Origin: Neoceratodus forsteri
Lineage: Eukaryota; Chordata; Ceratodontiformes; Ceratodontidae
Direction of reading: 5' to 3'
Assembly: GCA_016271365.2 (NCBI GenBank)
Contig: CM057456.1
Span: forward strand, 164,400,501-164,464,500
DNA: 64,000 nucleotides
The position numbers and the translations under genes were made by a program. Position 1 is the stretch's first letter, and every line of letters starts with the position of its first letter. Below are positions 52,146 through 61,724 of the stretch, piece after piece. The notes below the pieces were generated by a model, which did no database searches, was not told where the DNA came from, and was given only the letters and a program-made list of their open reading frames with translations.

Positions 52146-54780
52146 CAGCCCATAGAAACACAGACAGTGATGGCAGAAAAAGTCCAAGGTTCATCCAATC
52201 TGATTGAGTTCCCTATATAGCTTTGATGCCTACTTTTCCTCCAGGGTCTTAGTTCCCCTCCCCTGCAATCACCCCTCCCCCAATTCTGACACCCAAAGCA
52301 ACCACTGTACCCTTCAGTCTGTCCCAGCAATGCTTAAACCACTAATGTATTTTGCACCCACCACCCTAGCTGGCAGCCTGTTCAGCGGCTCCGCAATGTT
52401 TTCTGTAAAATAGTATTTCCTCACATCCCTCCTGATCCTCCCTCCTGTTAGCTTCCAGTCTTGCCCTTGTGACTGCAAGCTAGCATTTCCATTAAATAGT
52501 TCCCCTCAGTTTTCACTATTAATTCTTTTTAGAAATTTGAAGGTCTCTGTCATATCTCCCCTTTCACTTTTGGTCTCCAGTGAGTACATGTTCAGTGACT
52601 TGAGAAGCTCCTCATAGGATATGCTCTGCTGGTCCTGAAACATTTTGTTACCCTTTGCTGTACCATTTCCAGCCTATCCCTATCCTTCCTGAAGTGAGGA
52701 CCTCAGAACTAGGTGCAGTACACCAGGTGCGACCCCACCTCGGATCTATACAGGGGAAGTATTACCTTCCTTTTTCTACTATCAGTATCCCTCCTGATAC
52801 ATCCAAGCATCCTATTTGCCTCTCTATAAGCTTTGTTGCACTGATCAATACTGTAGGGAGTATCTGCTGATAACTCCAAGGTCTTATTCCTCAGTCATGG
52901 TACTAAGTCTCACCCCTCCCATCCAATCCTCCGTCCTGGGGTTCTTGTTCCCTAGGTGCATAACCTTACACTTTTTGGCATCGAATTTCAACTGCCAAAT
53001 GCTTGACCACCCTTCTAGCTTTTGCAAGTCTCTCTGCATTTCCTTTATTCCCTAGTCACTATCCACCCTCCCACTGAACTTAATGTCATCTGCAAAGAGA
53101 CACAACCTGCCCCTGATTCCCTCACCAATGTCACTGATGAACAAGTTGAAGAGGATTGGACCCAGGACAGATCCCTATGGGACTCTGCCCTTGACCTCCC
53201 TCTCTTCTGGGTTAACCCCATTTAACCCCATTGACCAATACCCTCTGTTGCCTGTGCTTTAGCCAGTTATCTGTCAAGTTTACTGTGACTTTAGCCACAC
53301 CCAGCTCCTCCATCTTCTTTAGCAAGCATCTGTGATGCACTAAATTGAACACCTTACTGAAGTCAAAGTAGAACAGATCCACAGCATGGCCACTATCCAA
53401 TTCCCTCATCACCCAGTCAAAATGAACTATCAGGTTAGTCTGACAAGACCTCCCTGCCACAAATCCATGCTATTTACTATCCTGGAGCCCTCTGCTCTCC
53501 AAGTAGTCCATGAGGTCCTTTTTGACTTGTGACTTCATCAATGTCCCTACAATAGAGATAAGACTGACAGGTCTGTGATTCCTTGCTTGTTTCTTGTCAC
53601 TCCTCCCTCCAGAAGTGGAACTATGTCCACCTCCCTCCAATCCCTTGGAACCAGCTCTGTGCTTAGAGAGCTGTTGTATAGACCTACCAGGGGATAAACC
53701 AATTCTGTTGCCAGTTCTCTGAGTTTCCTTAGATGTGACTTATCACTCTTCAGGGCTACTAGCCCTTTCAGGACTCTTTCACTAGTAAATGTTGGCTACC
53801 TCATCTCTGAGACCCACTTAATGGCCACGTTTATGCTTCTCTCTCTGACAAGGGCCCATCATTCTCCTTAGTGAAAACTGAGCAAAAGTAATTGTTAAAG
53901 ACAATGGAGTTTTGCTGTCCCCCTCAAACACTCTATCCCCTTCAGCTAGCTTTATAAGTTCCCCTCCTTTCTTTCTTTTTTCACTAGTATACCTAAGAAA
54001 CTGTTTTTCTCCGCTCTTGACCACCTCCAACAATATATGACTCTGTGTCTGCTTTTGCCTCCTTAACCACTCTCTTTGTCTCCCTATTTTTTAGCAAGTA
54101 TTCTTCCCATTCTTCCTTTTCTTGCTTTCTTTAAATTTGTAGAAGACCTTTTTTTTGGCTCTTACTGCTTCCCTGATTCTTGCTGAGAATCATAGTGGTC
54201 TCTTGAAATTGTTCTTTTTGTTTACTGTGGTCATGCATACTTGAGATGTCCTAACACTGGCCCCCTTAACTGCCCTCATCTGTTTTCCACCCCTCCTATG
54301 TTGTCCACCCCAATGAACCTATGCCTCACTAGCTCCTTCAGCCTATTGAAGTCTACCCTTCTAAAATCAAGGACTTCAGTACTTGACTACAGTTTACCAG
54401 AGCCAAGGGCTAGTTCAAACCAAATAGAGTTATGGTCACTGTTCCTTAGCAGCTCCCCTACTCCCACAGCTCCTACCACCTCCATGTTGGTGGGCACCAC
54501 ATTAAGAATCACAGTCTGCCTAGTGGGCTTCTTGTCTAGCTGTACCAGCAGACAGTACTGGAATACTTCCAGCAAAACATGACTTCTGGTACTCTTGGTC
54601 ACTGGAACATCGCAGTCGATGTCTGGCAGGTTCAGATCTCCTACAACTGCTACTGCCACCTTAGCTATCTCTCTTTCCAGTTCTTCTTTGTGCTGTCTGT
54701 CCTTCTCCTCCCCTTGCCCCAGGGGTCTATACATCACCCCCAATCACAGTTTCTTGCCTGAGGCTGCCATGAGTTGTACC
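52146..54780 (-). pseudogene. CR1 LINE ORF2 relic, endonuclease to 3' end
   Basis: From 54,743 the minus strand reads MGVMYRPLGQGEEKDRQHKE, AVVGDLNLPDIDCD and LRNSDHNSIWFELAL (endonuclease C-terminus with GD.N and SDH). After decayed linker parts come FLRYTSEKRKKGGELIKLAE, then RT motif A FYFDFSKVFNLVHHRCLLKK (Phe-Asn replaces Phe-Asp), LGPILFNLFISDIGEGIRG and LCLFADDIKFSG (motif C). LKFDAKKCKVMHLGNKNP and DLGV follow in shifted frames, then the CR1 ending KFLKRINSENGGELFNG and KYYFTENIAEPLNRLPARVV. The 3' end CATAGAAACACAG (plus strand, 52,146) is the CR1-type terminus. Many stops and frameshifts. Confidence 0.9.
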
Positions 54781-54959
54781 CACCGTGACTCAGTCTCCCC
54801 ATTACTACCCTTGATGCACCCATCTTCCACCCCATTGATGCCCTCCTTGTCAAAATGGGCTACTTCTCCCACTCTACTTGTTCTTCTATCCCTCCTGATC
54901 AAATTAATTAAAATTGGATGGGGATGGGGACATTTTACAGGCTAGGATTGATGACAAGG

Positions 54960-55145
54960 AGGAGTTATGTGAGAATCCCCTTAATAAAGTGCAGCCCACT
55001 TAAGTGCACATCAGATAAGTGCACATTCTGCTTAAGTGCTCACTTTTGCAATATCCTGATTTTCCCTATACCCACCATGTTAAATTATCCTGTTAAGTGC
55101 ACAATGCCTAAGTGCACATTTTGGTTTAGTGCACATTTTTTAGCC
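54960..55145. repeat. TAAGTGCACAT repeats, possible pogo/Tigger-type end
   Basis: The word AAGTGCACA or a close form occurs six times between 54,998 and 55,136 (for example ACTTAAGTGCACATCAG, GATAAGTGCACATTCTG, GTTAAGTGCACAATG, GCCTAAGTGCACATTTTGG). Clustered AAGTGC words are a feature of the ends of pogo/Tigger-like DNA transposons as I know them. No inverted partner end or transposase is found, so the class is tentative. Confidence 0.4.
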
Positions 55146-55149
55146 TACT

Positions 55150-55929
55150 TCCCATGCACAAGCAAGTTCTGTGGCTCACATAAATGCATGTTTCAGATTT
55201 TCTTTTTTATATTTTGTGACATCTTTCCTTTAGTTAACAGGTTATGAGACTAAAATGTAGGCTGTCCTGTCTTTTTTTAGAATTATTATGAGAAGTCAGG
55301 ATCTATCTCATCAATAATGGGGATCTATGTGATAACAGCGAAAGCCTAAAGGTGATCACCATAATCATGAAGTCAGAGTGCCCAAACTTTTTACACCTGA
55401 CACCCCCCGACTATTGTGCACACGGGACTTACTTTTTACTGTTTTATGCAGGGGCTGCACCTCCCGCACTCCTCCTACTAAAGGATTCTCAACTCCAGGG
55501 GGTTGCTTATCGGGGGTGTGTGTCAAAACAGTAAAAAAATAAAAGGTCCAGTCGGGGCACACCAAAAACACACCAGCACCCTGATCCAAACCCAGTACCC
55601 TGCAAACCAGCACTGGCAACCCACCCACCATGCCACAGGGTTGGCTCAGCAACTGACCATGGCACAATCCCCACATCCCCTCCTGCCACTCACTGTGCAT
55701 GCTCACTCCCCTCCTCTCGCATATGTATAGTGACATCCCATTGCTATATTCACCAAACCCCCCCATCCAGCCACCCTACCCTATCCTAGCCCTCCAGGGA
55801 TGTGCTGGGGAATGGGTCACCATTATTGTCGGTGCCCTTTCCCCAGCGCCCTCATCATGGGTACCCAATAATGTCAGCAGAGGCTACAAAAGCACCAGAA
55901 GTTGAGAGCCTTAAGGAACAACTAGCTTA
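55150..55929. other. No recognisable gene
   Basis: GC-richer stretch with C-runs at about 55,405 and 55,757. A minus-strand frame of 133 codons (55,365-55,766) has a Gly/Trp/Val-rich composition, but no family is recognised. The region could be the interior of a non-autonomous DNA element. Confidence 0.25.
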
Positions 55930-56175
55930 GTTATTTATTTATTTATTTAAAAATTTCACCAGGAAGACATACTGAGCAAATTGTTCCTTTCCAGATATGT
56001 CCTGGGGGAAATGAAAAGGGCATGGTACAGAGAGAATGAGGTTAACAATAGGCAGTAAGTACTATAACATAGGGTACACAAATCAATATACAATAGCTTA
56101 GGATACAATGGAGATAGCATACAGACATACAAGCAGGGATTACATGATTGCAATGACTTCAGAGACATTAAATTG
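55930..56175 (-). repeat. LINE 3' UTR and tail (ACCAGGAAGACATACTGAGCA family)
   Basis: The plus strand starts with ATTTATTTATTTATTT, then CACCAGGAAGACATACTGAG, CAAATTGTTCCTTTCCAG, ATATGTCCTGGGGGA and, at the far side, AACTAGCAGTTGTACA. The same order occurs at 31,736-31,985 (ending AGCTAGCAGTTGTACA), so these are two copies of one LINE 3' end on the minus strand. No coding part remains here. Confidence 0.75.
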
Positions 56176-56729
56176 TCAACTAGCAGTTGTACACGGTAAG
56201 TGCTTGAAAATCTAGCTATCCCCCTGCTACCTGTGAGTATGTCACCAAGTGACTTTACAGCTTACACAGACATTTACAACAATGCTCTCACTTTTAGACC
56301 CATAAATGAAGCTAAAATATGTGGTGAGATAAAGGATGAAGCACTCATCACTTTGGTTAGTGTGGTATACTGTAGTACTGTAGGTAGTGAGGTTCAGTTT
56401 ACTGCAGAAGAGCCCCTCACTGCTCACATTCAAACACTCACTGAAAACACTCCTCTCCTCTAATAATAAATGTACTTTTACCTGTTGACTGTAAGCTAGC
56501 AAGCTCTGCATGGTAAAAGCACCCATTGACCTCTTCTACTACTATCCTGATAGTGTGATACAATTCTACTGCTTTTGTAACATTATAACTACATGAACAT
56601 CTTTTGATGTATGTTGCACCTTGATAGTAGGTAATTTAGATAAATATAATATTCTCAGTGTATATAACTAATACCTAATCCTGTACTGTCTCTGCTGCTA
56701 CATGTAATTGCATAACTGTACTTGATTAT
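56176..56729. other. Possible LINE C-terminal remnant
   Basis: A plus frame at 56,200-56,463 (87 codons, ending EEPLTAHIQTLTENTPLL) and a following AT-rich stretch lead to the 3' tail at 56,730. No diagnostic motif is visible. I list it as probable 3' UTR or ORF2 end of that tail's LINE. Confidence 0.3.
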
Positions 56730-56820
56730 GAACTGATTGTAATTAACTCTGGGCTGCTCCTGAAAAGGGGACGCTAGTCTCAGTGAGCCAATCCCATCAA
56801 CAAAATTCAATAAATAAATG
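56730..56820 (+). repeat. LINE 3' tail, family D
   Basis: GGGCTGCTCCTGAAAAGGGG, ACGCTAGTCTCAGTGAGCC and CAATCCCATCAACAAAATTC lead to AATAAATAAATGAA. GGCT at the start and AGCC later can close a stem. The layout is the same as in families A and B (clover-like stem, short spacer, AATAAA repeats). Confidence 0.55.
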
Positions 56821-57038
56821 AAGTTTGAAAATATGCTTGAAACCTTTAAAACTACTTTGTTTAATGTTCAATTCTTTATTTTTATCTTATTTTTGCCCGA
56901 GTGATAACTTCTAGTATCATGTTCTACTAAGACAGACGCTTGGAATAATATGCAACTAGCATCCCCAAAAGTGCATGTAAAATCATATAAAAATATAAAT
57001 GATCCAGTTGTTGGGAGCAATCAGCTTAGTACACAGAT

Positions 57039-57567
57039 TTAATCTGATAAACTGTTATATTTATGATTATCTTTGACATTCAATTCCGAATGACAACATA
57101 ACCATAAGATGTCCCGCAACTTCAGGGGTACTTTAGAATCAGTAAGTTGCCTAAGCAGAGAAAGTGTCATGCATGGAGGACATCTGTCAAACACCTGTGG
57201 CTCAGTAAAGTAAACCTCTAAAATCAGGGAGTATAATTCCATACAGGGGACTATTTTCATTTGGTCCACAGTTATGGGCCACATCCTTAGTTTACAGAAT
57301 GCATCCGTAATGTACCGGGGAGTAATAACTGCTTTATTTAATATCTTTACCATTCTCCCACAGACATAGCAAGTATATGCATGAAGTAGTAGCACAGGGT
57401 ATCCAAAATTTAAGAGGGGGTGCAACAAGGGGTCTTAAATTATAATAAAGAAACTTACTATAGAAAAAGGCAACCGGGTGCACCATGGCAAGCCCACCTT
57501 TTGATAGGCAAAAACAATAAGTAATATTTAATTTGATGGAATTTAAGCAACTGTCCAACAAGGGCAT
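57039..57567 (-). pseudogene. Two overlapping unrecognised minus-strand frames
   Basis: Frame one (57,567-57,334) reads LAMVHPVAFFYSKFLYYNLR and PLKFWIPCATTSCIYLLCLW; frame two (57,428-57,039) gives VITPRYITDAFCKLRMWPIT, VDQMKIVPCMELYSLILEVY and DRCPPCMTLSLLRQLTDSKV. The two overlap by about 95 bp in different frames and read in the same direction, as if one protein were split by a frameshift. I do not recognise the family. The PLE starts downstream at 57,760 in the same orientation. It could be a remnant of another mobile element. Confidence 0.3.
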
Positions 57568-57937
57568 AGGGTCATGTTGTCACATGTCAAAACAGCATGC
57601 ACCATACCGTACTGTCTAAACAGCAAACAGAAGGAAAAACATAAAAATCCTTGTTTTCTGCAAGGGGCTCCACTCCCCACTCCTATTAAATTAACCTTCT
57701 TGTGGGGGTCGGAACAGGATAAAATATGGAGGAACTGCAGAAAAGTCAAGGATTAAAAAAAATCAAAAACAGAAATGTGGCACTCATACCAGCAAATCCC
57801 AAAAGATGTAGTAACACAGATTCAAAGTGCACTAGTGGAGCCTTTTGAAAGATTTATTCCAGGTAACAAAAAAAAGGCACAGGTAATCCATACAGTAGGT
57901 AATCCACCTAACACGCCATCCAGCCATCCAGCACTTC

Positions 57938-57978
57938 AACTCCTCGTAAGTCTTCCTCAGGGGTGTGGCCAACAGATG
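57938..57978 (-). ncRNA. Degenerate hammerhead-like motif in the PLE 3' region
   Basis: The minus strand reads CCCTGAGGAAGACTTACGAG and, a few bases on, GTTGAAGTG. CUGAGGA fits the CUGANGA box of a hammerhead, a short stem-loop follows, but the GAAA box is GAAG and helix II is irregular. Such a motif in the terminal repeats of Penelope-like elements is established; here it appears eroded. Helix I and III partners are not convincing. Confidence 0.35.
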
Positions 57979-58554
57979 GGAAAACATACTTAAATATACA
58001 TAAGTGTTTGACGTCACACAAATAATCTTACATTGTTAATCATAATACGCTTGATTCAAATACTCCAAGTTCATCTCAAAAATGAATCAATACCATAACA
58101 AGTGTTCTTTTAAATATAACATAACAAATGAACTTATGAATATAATATATAATTAACCATCACCCGTAAAAATAATGCATAAAAAAAGATTTTAACAAAA
58201 GATTTTAACAACATGTAATGCCAGAGATAGTGTTCCACATATAGAAATTACTCTAAATGGTAACAAGTTCAGCTAATAGAGCACTCTATGTTAAATTCAT
58301 TTGCAAAAGAGATCTATCTAAATAACAGGTTCAACTGATGAAACAATCTCTTATTAAAAAACATTTATATTATAACTCTAAGTGAAAACACTATACAAAC
58401 TTCACTACAGTGGGATTCTGTTTCTGGAAGGATGAATTTTCCTTATGCAAAATAATGGTGGCAACCAAAACCTCCAACTATATTTTGTTACCAGCCCAAT
58501 GAGTCTGGATCCAATAAATAGAGTGTCCCACCTGTGTCTTTGAGTGAAATCTAA

Positions 58555-58588
58555 AAGAAGAAGAAGAAGAAGAAAGAAAGAAAGAAAA
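58555..58588. repeat. AAG and AAAG microsatellite
   Basis: A run of AAG triplets passes into AAAG tetramers just before AAATTAGTAG. It lies in the 3' region of the PLE. Confidence 0.9.
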
Positions 58589-59330
58589 TTAGTAGATCAA
58601 ATACATATTATAATTAAAGAGGTATAGGGTACACATAATAAACATCTGACGTCACCTGATCAGAAGAAACTCGAAAAGGTTAGCAATATAAATATGGAAA
58701 ACCTGGGGTTATATGAAATTCAGAATCATCTTATTGTCTTGGAAAAAGGTTCTCTGAATATCTATTTTACAAGAAATAGTTTTAAGTCCCATCTTTCATT
58801 TAACCTCCAGGTTTTACACTTTTAAGTTGGAAAATCCATTTGCTTTCTTTCTCCAATAGTAGGTTCGCCCTATCACCCCTGAATTCAAGGGGAGGTATCC
58901 ACTCAATGCCCATGAATTTCAAACAATCTGCTTTAGAATTATGTTGGTGGCTAAAATGTATTCCTACTGGTGTGTCCTGTCTATTGTTCTGTATTGACCG
59001 AACATGTTCTTGGATTCTCTGTTTTAAGGGCCTGATAGTCTTTAAAAACAAAATTATAAGTGCACCATAACACATAAACTATATAACTCGCATCACAAGT
59101 TATAAATTCCCTCATCTCAATCCTAATTTGCTGATATTTAGGATGTTAGAATTCTTTCCCTGACATGCAGAATTTACAGACATTGCACCTAGCACATTTT
59201 AAAACATCCATTTGTCCTTCTAGGTAACCAAGTCTTACTAGGGTTTCTGGGAGTTCTAATTCTGCTTCCCTTATCAGGAGCAAAAGACCCCGTATAGACC
59301 TCCCAGGTATGGAACAAGCCTGAGATACAG

Positions 59331-60240
59331 TAAGGTTGTTAGATGCTTTGCCACTAGTAATAATCTAGGGAGGCAGAGCTGAATCAGGTGTGGTCAGTGC
59401 TTTGGCTTCTCAGAAGGAACTAGAAGGGGGACAGAATCAGATCTACAGTACAGTAGCTTCTTGTTTTACATTGTTTTTTCATGGATTCTACTTGGTAGAA
59501 TGTTATTTCTTTTCTTTCTTACTACTAAGAGGCTAGCAGGGTATTGTTTGGGGCTGTTGGAATTTTGAAACCTGTTTTGGTAGCTATAAGTGGGCTCATT
59601 TGTTTGGTTCACTGTGTGGCAGGCTGCATTTGTAGAGGCCTATTTCTTCTGTTTTAAAACATAATTGGTGTAATTTAACTGGGTCTGTTTCTTTGAATTG
59701 GAGACCTATATCTTCTAATTCCAAGCCTATTTTGATGTGTTGTTGGTGAAGCTGCTTGAATTGGAGTCCTGTTTCTTTGGGTAGCAAACCTATTTGGGGG
59801 GCTTTGAGTAGAATTGTGATTCATTGTTGCTGGCTTCACTAGCTGCAGAGTTTGAGTGCACAGTGGGGGAAGGGTGCTAATGGTCTGACCAGAGGCCTCA
59901 GCTACCTGATTGTTTCTGGAAGACTTGGGCTGGTCCCACCCCCAAACCCCTCACCCCACCCACACCTGGTCCATTATTTCCTTTATACTAGGAGTTCTGA
60001 CATCACTTCCTCAAACAGGCAAAGGACATGCACCTGTCATAGTAGAAGCAGACATCCAGGAAAGGAACAGCAGCAAGTGAAGAGGTGACTGCTCTCTCAG
60101 TGGGAGGGAAGTAAATGCAAATCTAGGAGCTTTCATTATTATTTCTTCTCATTGACATTGCATTGGGAAAAGGAGGAGTAGGAGTTTGCAGAAGGTTGTG
60201 CAATAGCTACTTAAAGTCTCTTTTTGAGTGTGGATAGGAA
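59331..60240. other. Probable CR1 5' UTR and upstream sequence
   Basis: From about 59,640 to 59,800 the phrase TTGAATTGGAGWCCTRT recurs with CTTTG and AAGCCTATTT-like words at about 60 bp intervals, an imperfect internal repeat. From about 59,830 the sequence becomes purine-rich like the CR1 body that follows. CR1 elements carry internal promoters in such 5' UTRs, but no defined promoter motif is visible. The exact 5' end of the element is unknown. Confidence 0.35.
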
Positions 60241-60278
60241 GGATAGGAATATAAAAAGCAGTTGCTCAATATATCTAA

Positions 60279-61585
60279 ATGTGTGCAACAAAGGAGGTAA
60301 GGGAAATAAAGAAAATGTTTTGCACTGATAGAGGGGGGAGAGGGGAGACTTGGGGGAGTGTTTGGTATCCTGCATCTGGAAGGGTGGGGGGTCGCTGGTG
60401 GGCAATGACAGCAATGGGTAGGGTGGTAGGCAGCAACAACTGTGGTGCACCAATCTTTCTAAAAATTGCCTGGAGGGTGGGGGGATGTTTAGTGTGCAAC
60501 CACATAGAGAAACTTAGAAAGGAGATTGAGGGTCTGCAGGAGGAACTAAGACAGACAAGGTAGATTGGGGGTGGTTTAGCCCAATACTGGAGGGAGGAAG
60601 AAGGGGAGATGAGGAAGGGCTATTTAAGCCAACAGTGGTGAGGAGAGGGTCAAAAGAAGGGCAGCAGAGACAAAGGGGACCAGGTCAGGAAGAACGATTG
60701 CTGGGGAAACCAGGTCAGGAGACAAAAGACAAATGGAAGGAGGAGATAGGGACTTGTGAGGGGAGGTGAAGAAGTGGCAAAAGTCATGGAGTGGAAAGGA
60801 GAGAACAGGTTACTATGAAGAGAGAGGGAGCGAGCATTTGTGAAGGGTCTTCAGAAAACAGCTGTGCACTGCTAGAGAGGAAGAAAGTGGAGGAGGGAAA
60901 TGATGAAATTAGAGGAGTAATTGATAAATGCCTGGACCAAACTGGAGCAGGGGGAAGTTCTGCTGGGAGAATTGCAACAAGGGTAAAAGGGGGAAATAAT
61001 GTGCAGGAGGAAGAAGAGGAGCTGGAAATGAGAGAGGTAGATGAATGGAAGCAAGCAGGGAGTAAGAGGGGTGGAATCTTAGTGCTGGGGGACTCTATAC
61101 TAAGATGAGTTAGGTGGGGTAGCAAGGGGGAGAGGCATAGTTGCATTTGGGTGGAGGCCATGCCAGGAATGACAGTGGAAAGGGTGGGACAGTCTGTTCT
61201 GAAATATGCTAGAAGGGATAGGGACAAGCCTCATTTAATTATACATCTTGGGACAAACAACCTGGCTGACAAGACAGTAGATATAGTCCAGAGGAGGTTT
61301 GAGGAACTAGCACAATTATGTGAGGGGCAGGCAGATCAGTAACTTTTTCTGAGATACTTCTGGTGCCAAAGGAAAGCACAACAAGAAAGCTGAGAATAGA
61401 GGAATTTAATGGATGGCTAAGAACCTGGTGTTGTGCTAAAGGGTATGGGCTGTTGGGGGGTGGGGAGGGACCTGGGAGGACAGTAGTCGCTATGCCAAGG
61501 ACAGACTACACTTGAGTGAGGAGGGAAAGAAAGTGTTGAAACAGAGGATGGAATTGTATATAGAGGAAGTTGGGAATTTAAACTA
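60279..61585 (+). pseudogene. CR1 ORF1 relic with coiled coil and SGNH esterase remains
   Basis: The first open part (60,279-60,563) ends with WRVGGCLVCNHIEKLRKEIE and GLQEELRQTR, a Cys-containing coiled-coil segment typical of CR1 ORF1. After decayed sequence, GGILVLGDSILR (about 61,068) gives the GDS block of an SGNH-type esterase; AMPGMTVERVGQSVLKYA and PHLIIHLGTNNLADKTVDIV contain the GTNN block. YAKDRLHLSEEGKKVLKQRM (about 61,491) gives the terminal D..H block. CR1 ORF1 proteins bind RNA, and their esterase domain is thought to act in lipid or membrane contact. At least three frameshifts and stops. It directly precedes ORF2 in the same element. Confidence 0.8.
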
Positions 61586-61724
61586 GGAGTGGGGAGTGGC
61601 AGTTGGGGAAGAGATATGCAGAGACCACAGGTTGGGAAATCATATGAGCTACCCCATAACAGTGACAAAGGACAAATGGCAAGTACTATTGGTGATGCTA
61701 GGAAAGGAGGGCAGGATGGGGGGG

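Larger units (their letters stand above)
57760..59330 (-). pseudogene. Penelope-like element relic with GIY-YIG endonuclease
   Basis: From about 59,330 the minus strand reads EAELELPETLVRLGYLEGQM, DVLKCARCNVCKFCMSGKEF (Cys-rich linker), then MREFITCDASYIVYVLWCTY, corresponding to the start of the GIY-YIG domain. A frame change leads to FLKTIRPLKQRIQEHVRSIQ, NNRQDTPVGIHFSHQHNSKA and CLKFMGIEWIPPLEFRGDRA, then LLLEKESKWIFQLKSVKPGG, the conserved end of PLE proteins. The catalytic Tyr-Val-Gly-Lys-Thr box has lost its first residues (FLKT). RT proper is missing. About 1 kb of 3' non-coding sequence follows and contains a degenerate hammerhead-like motif at about 57,940. The element is dead. Confidence 0.85.
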
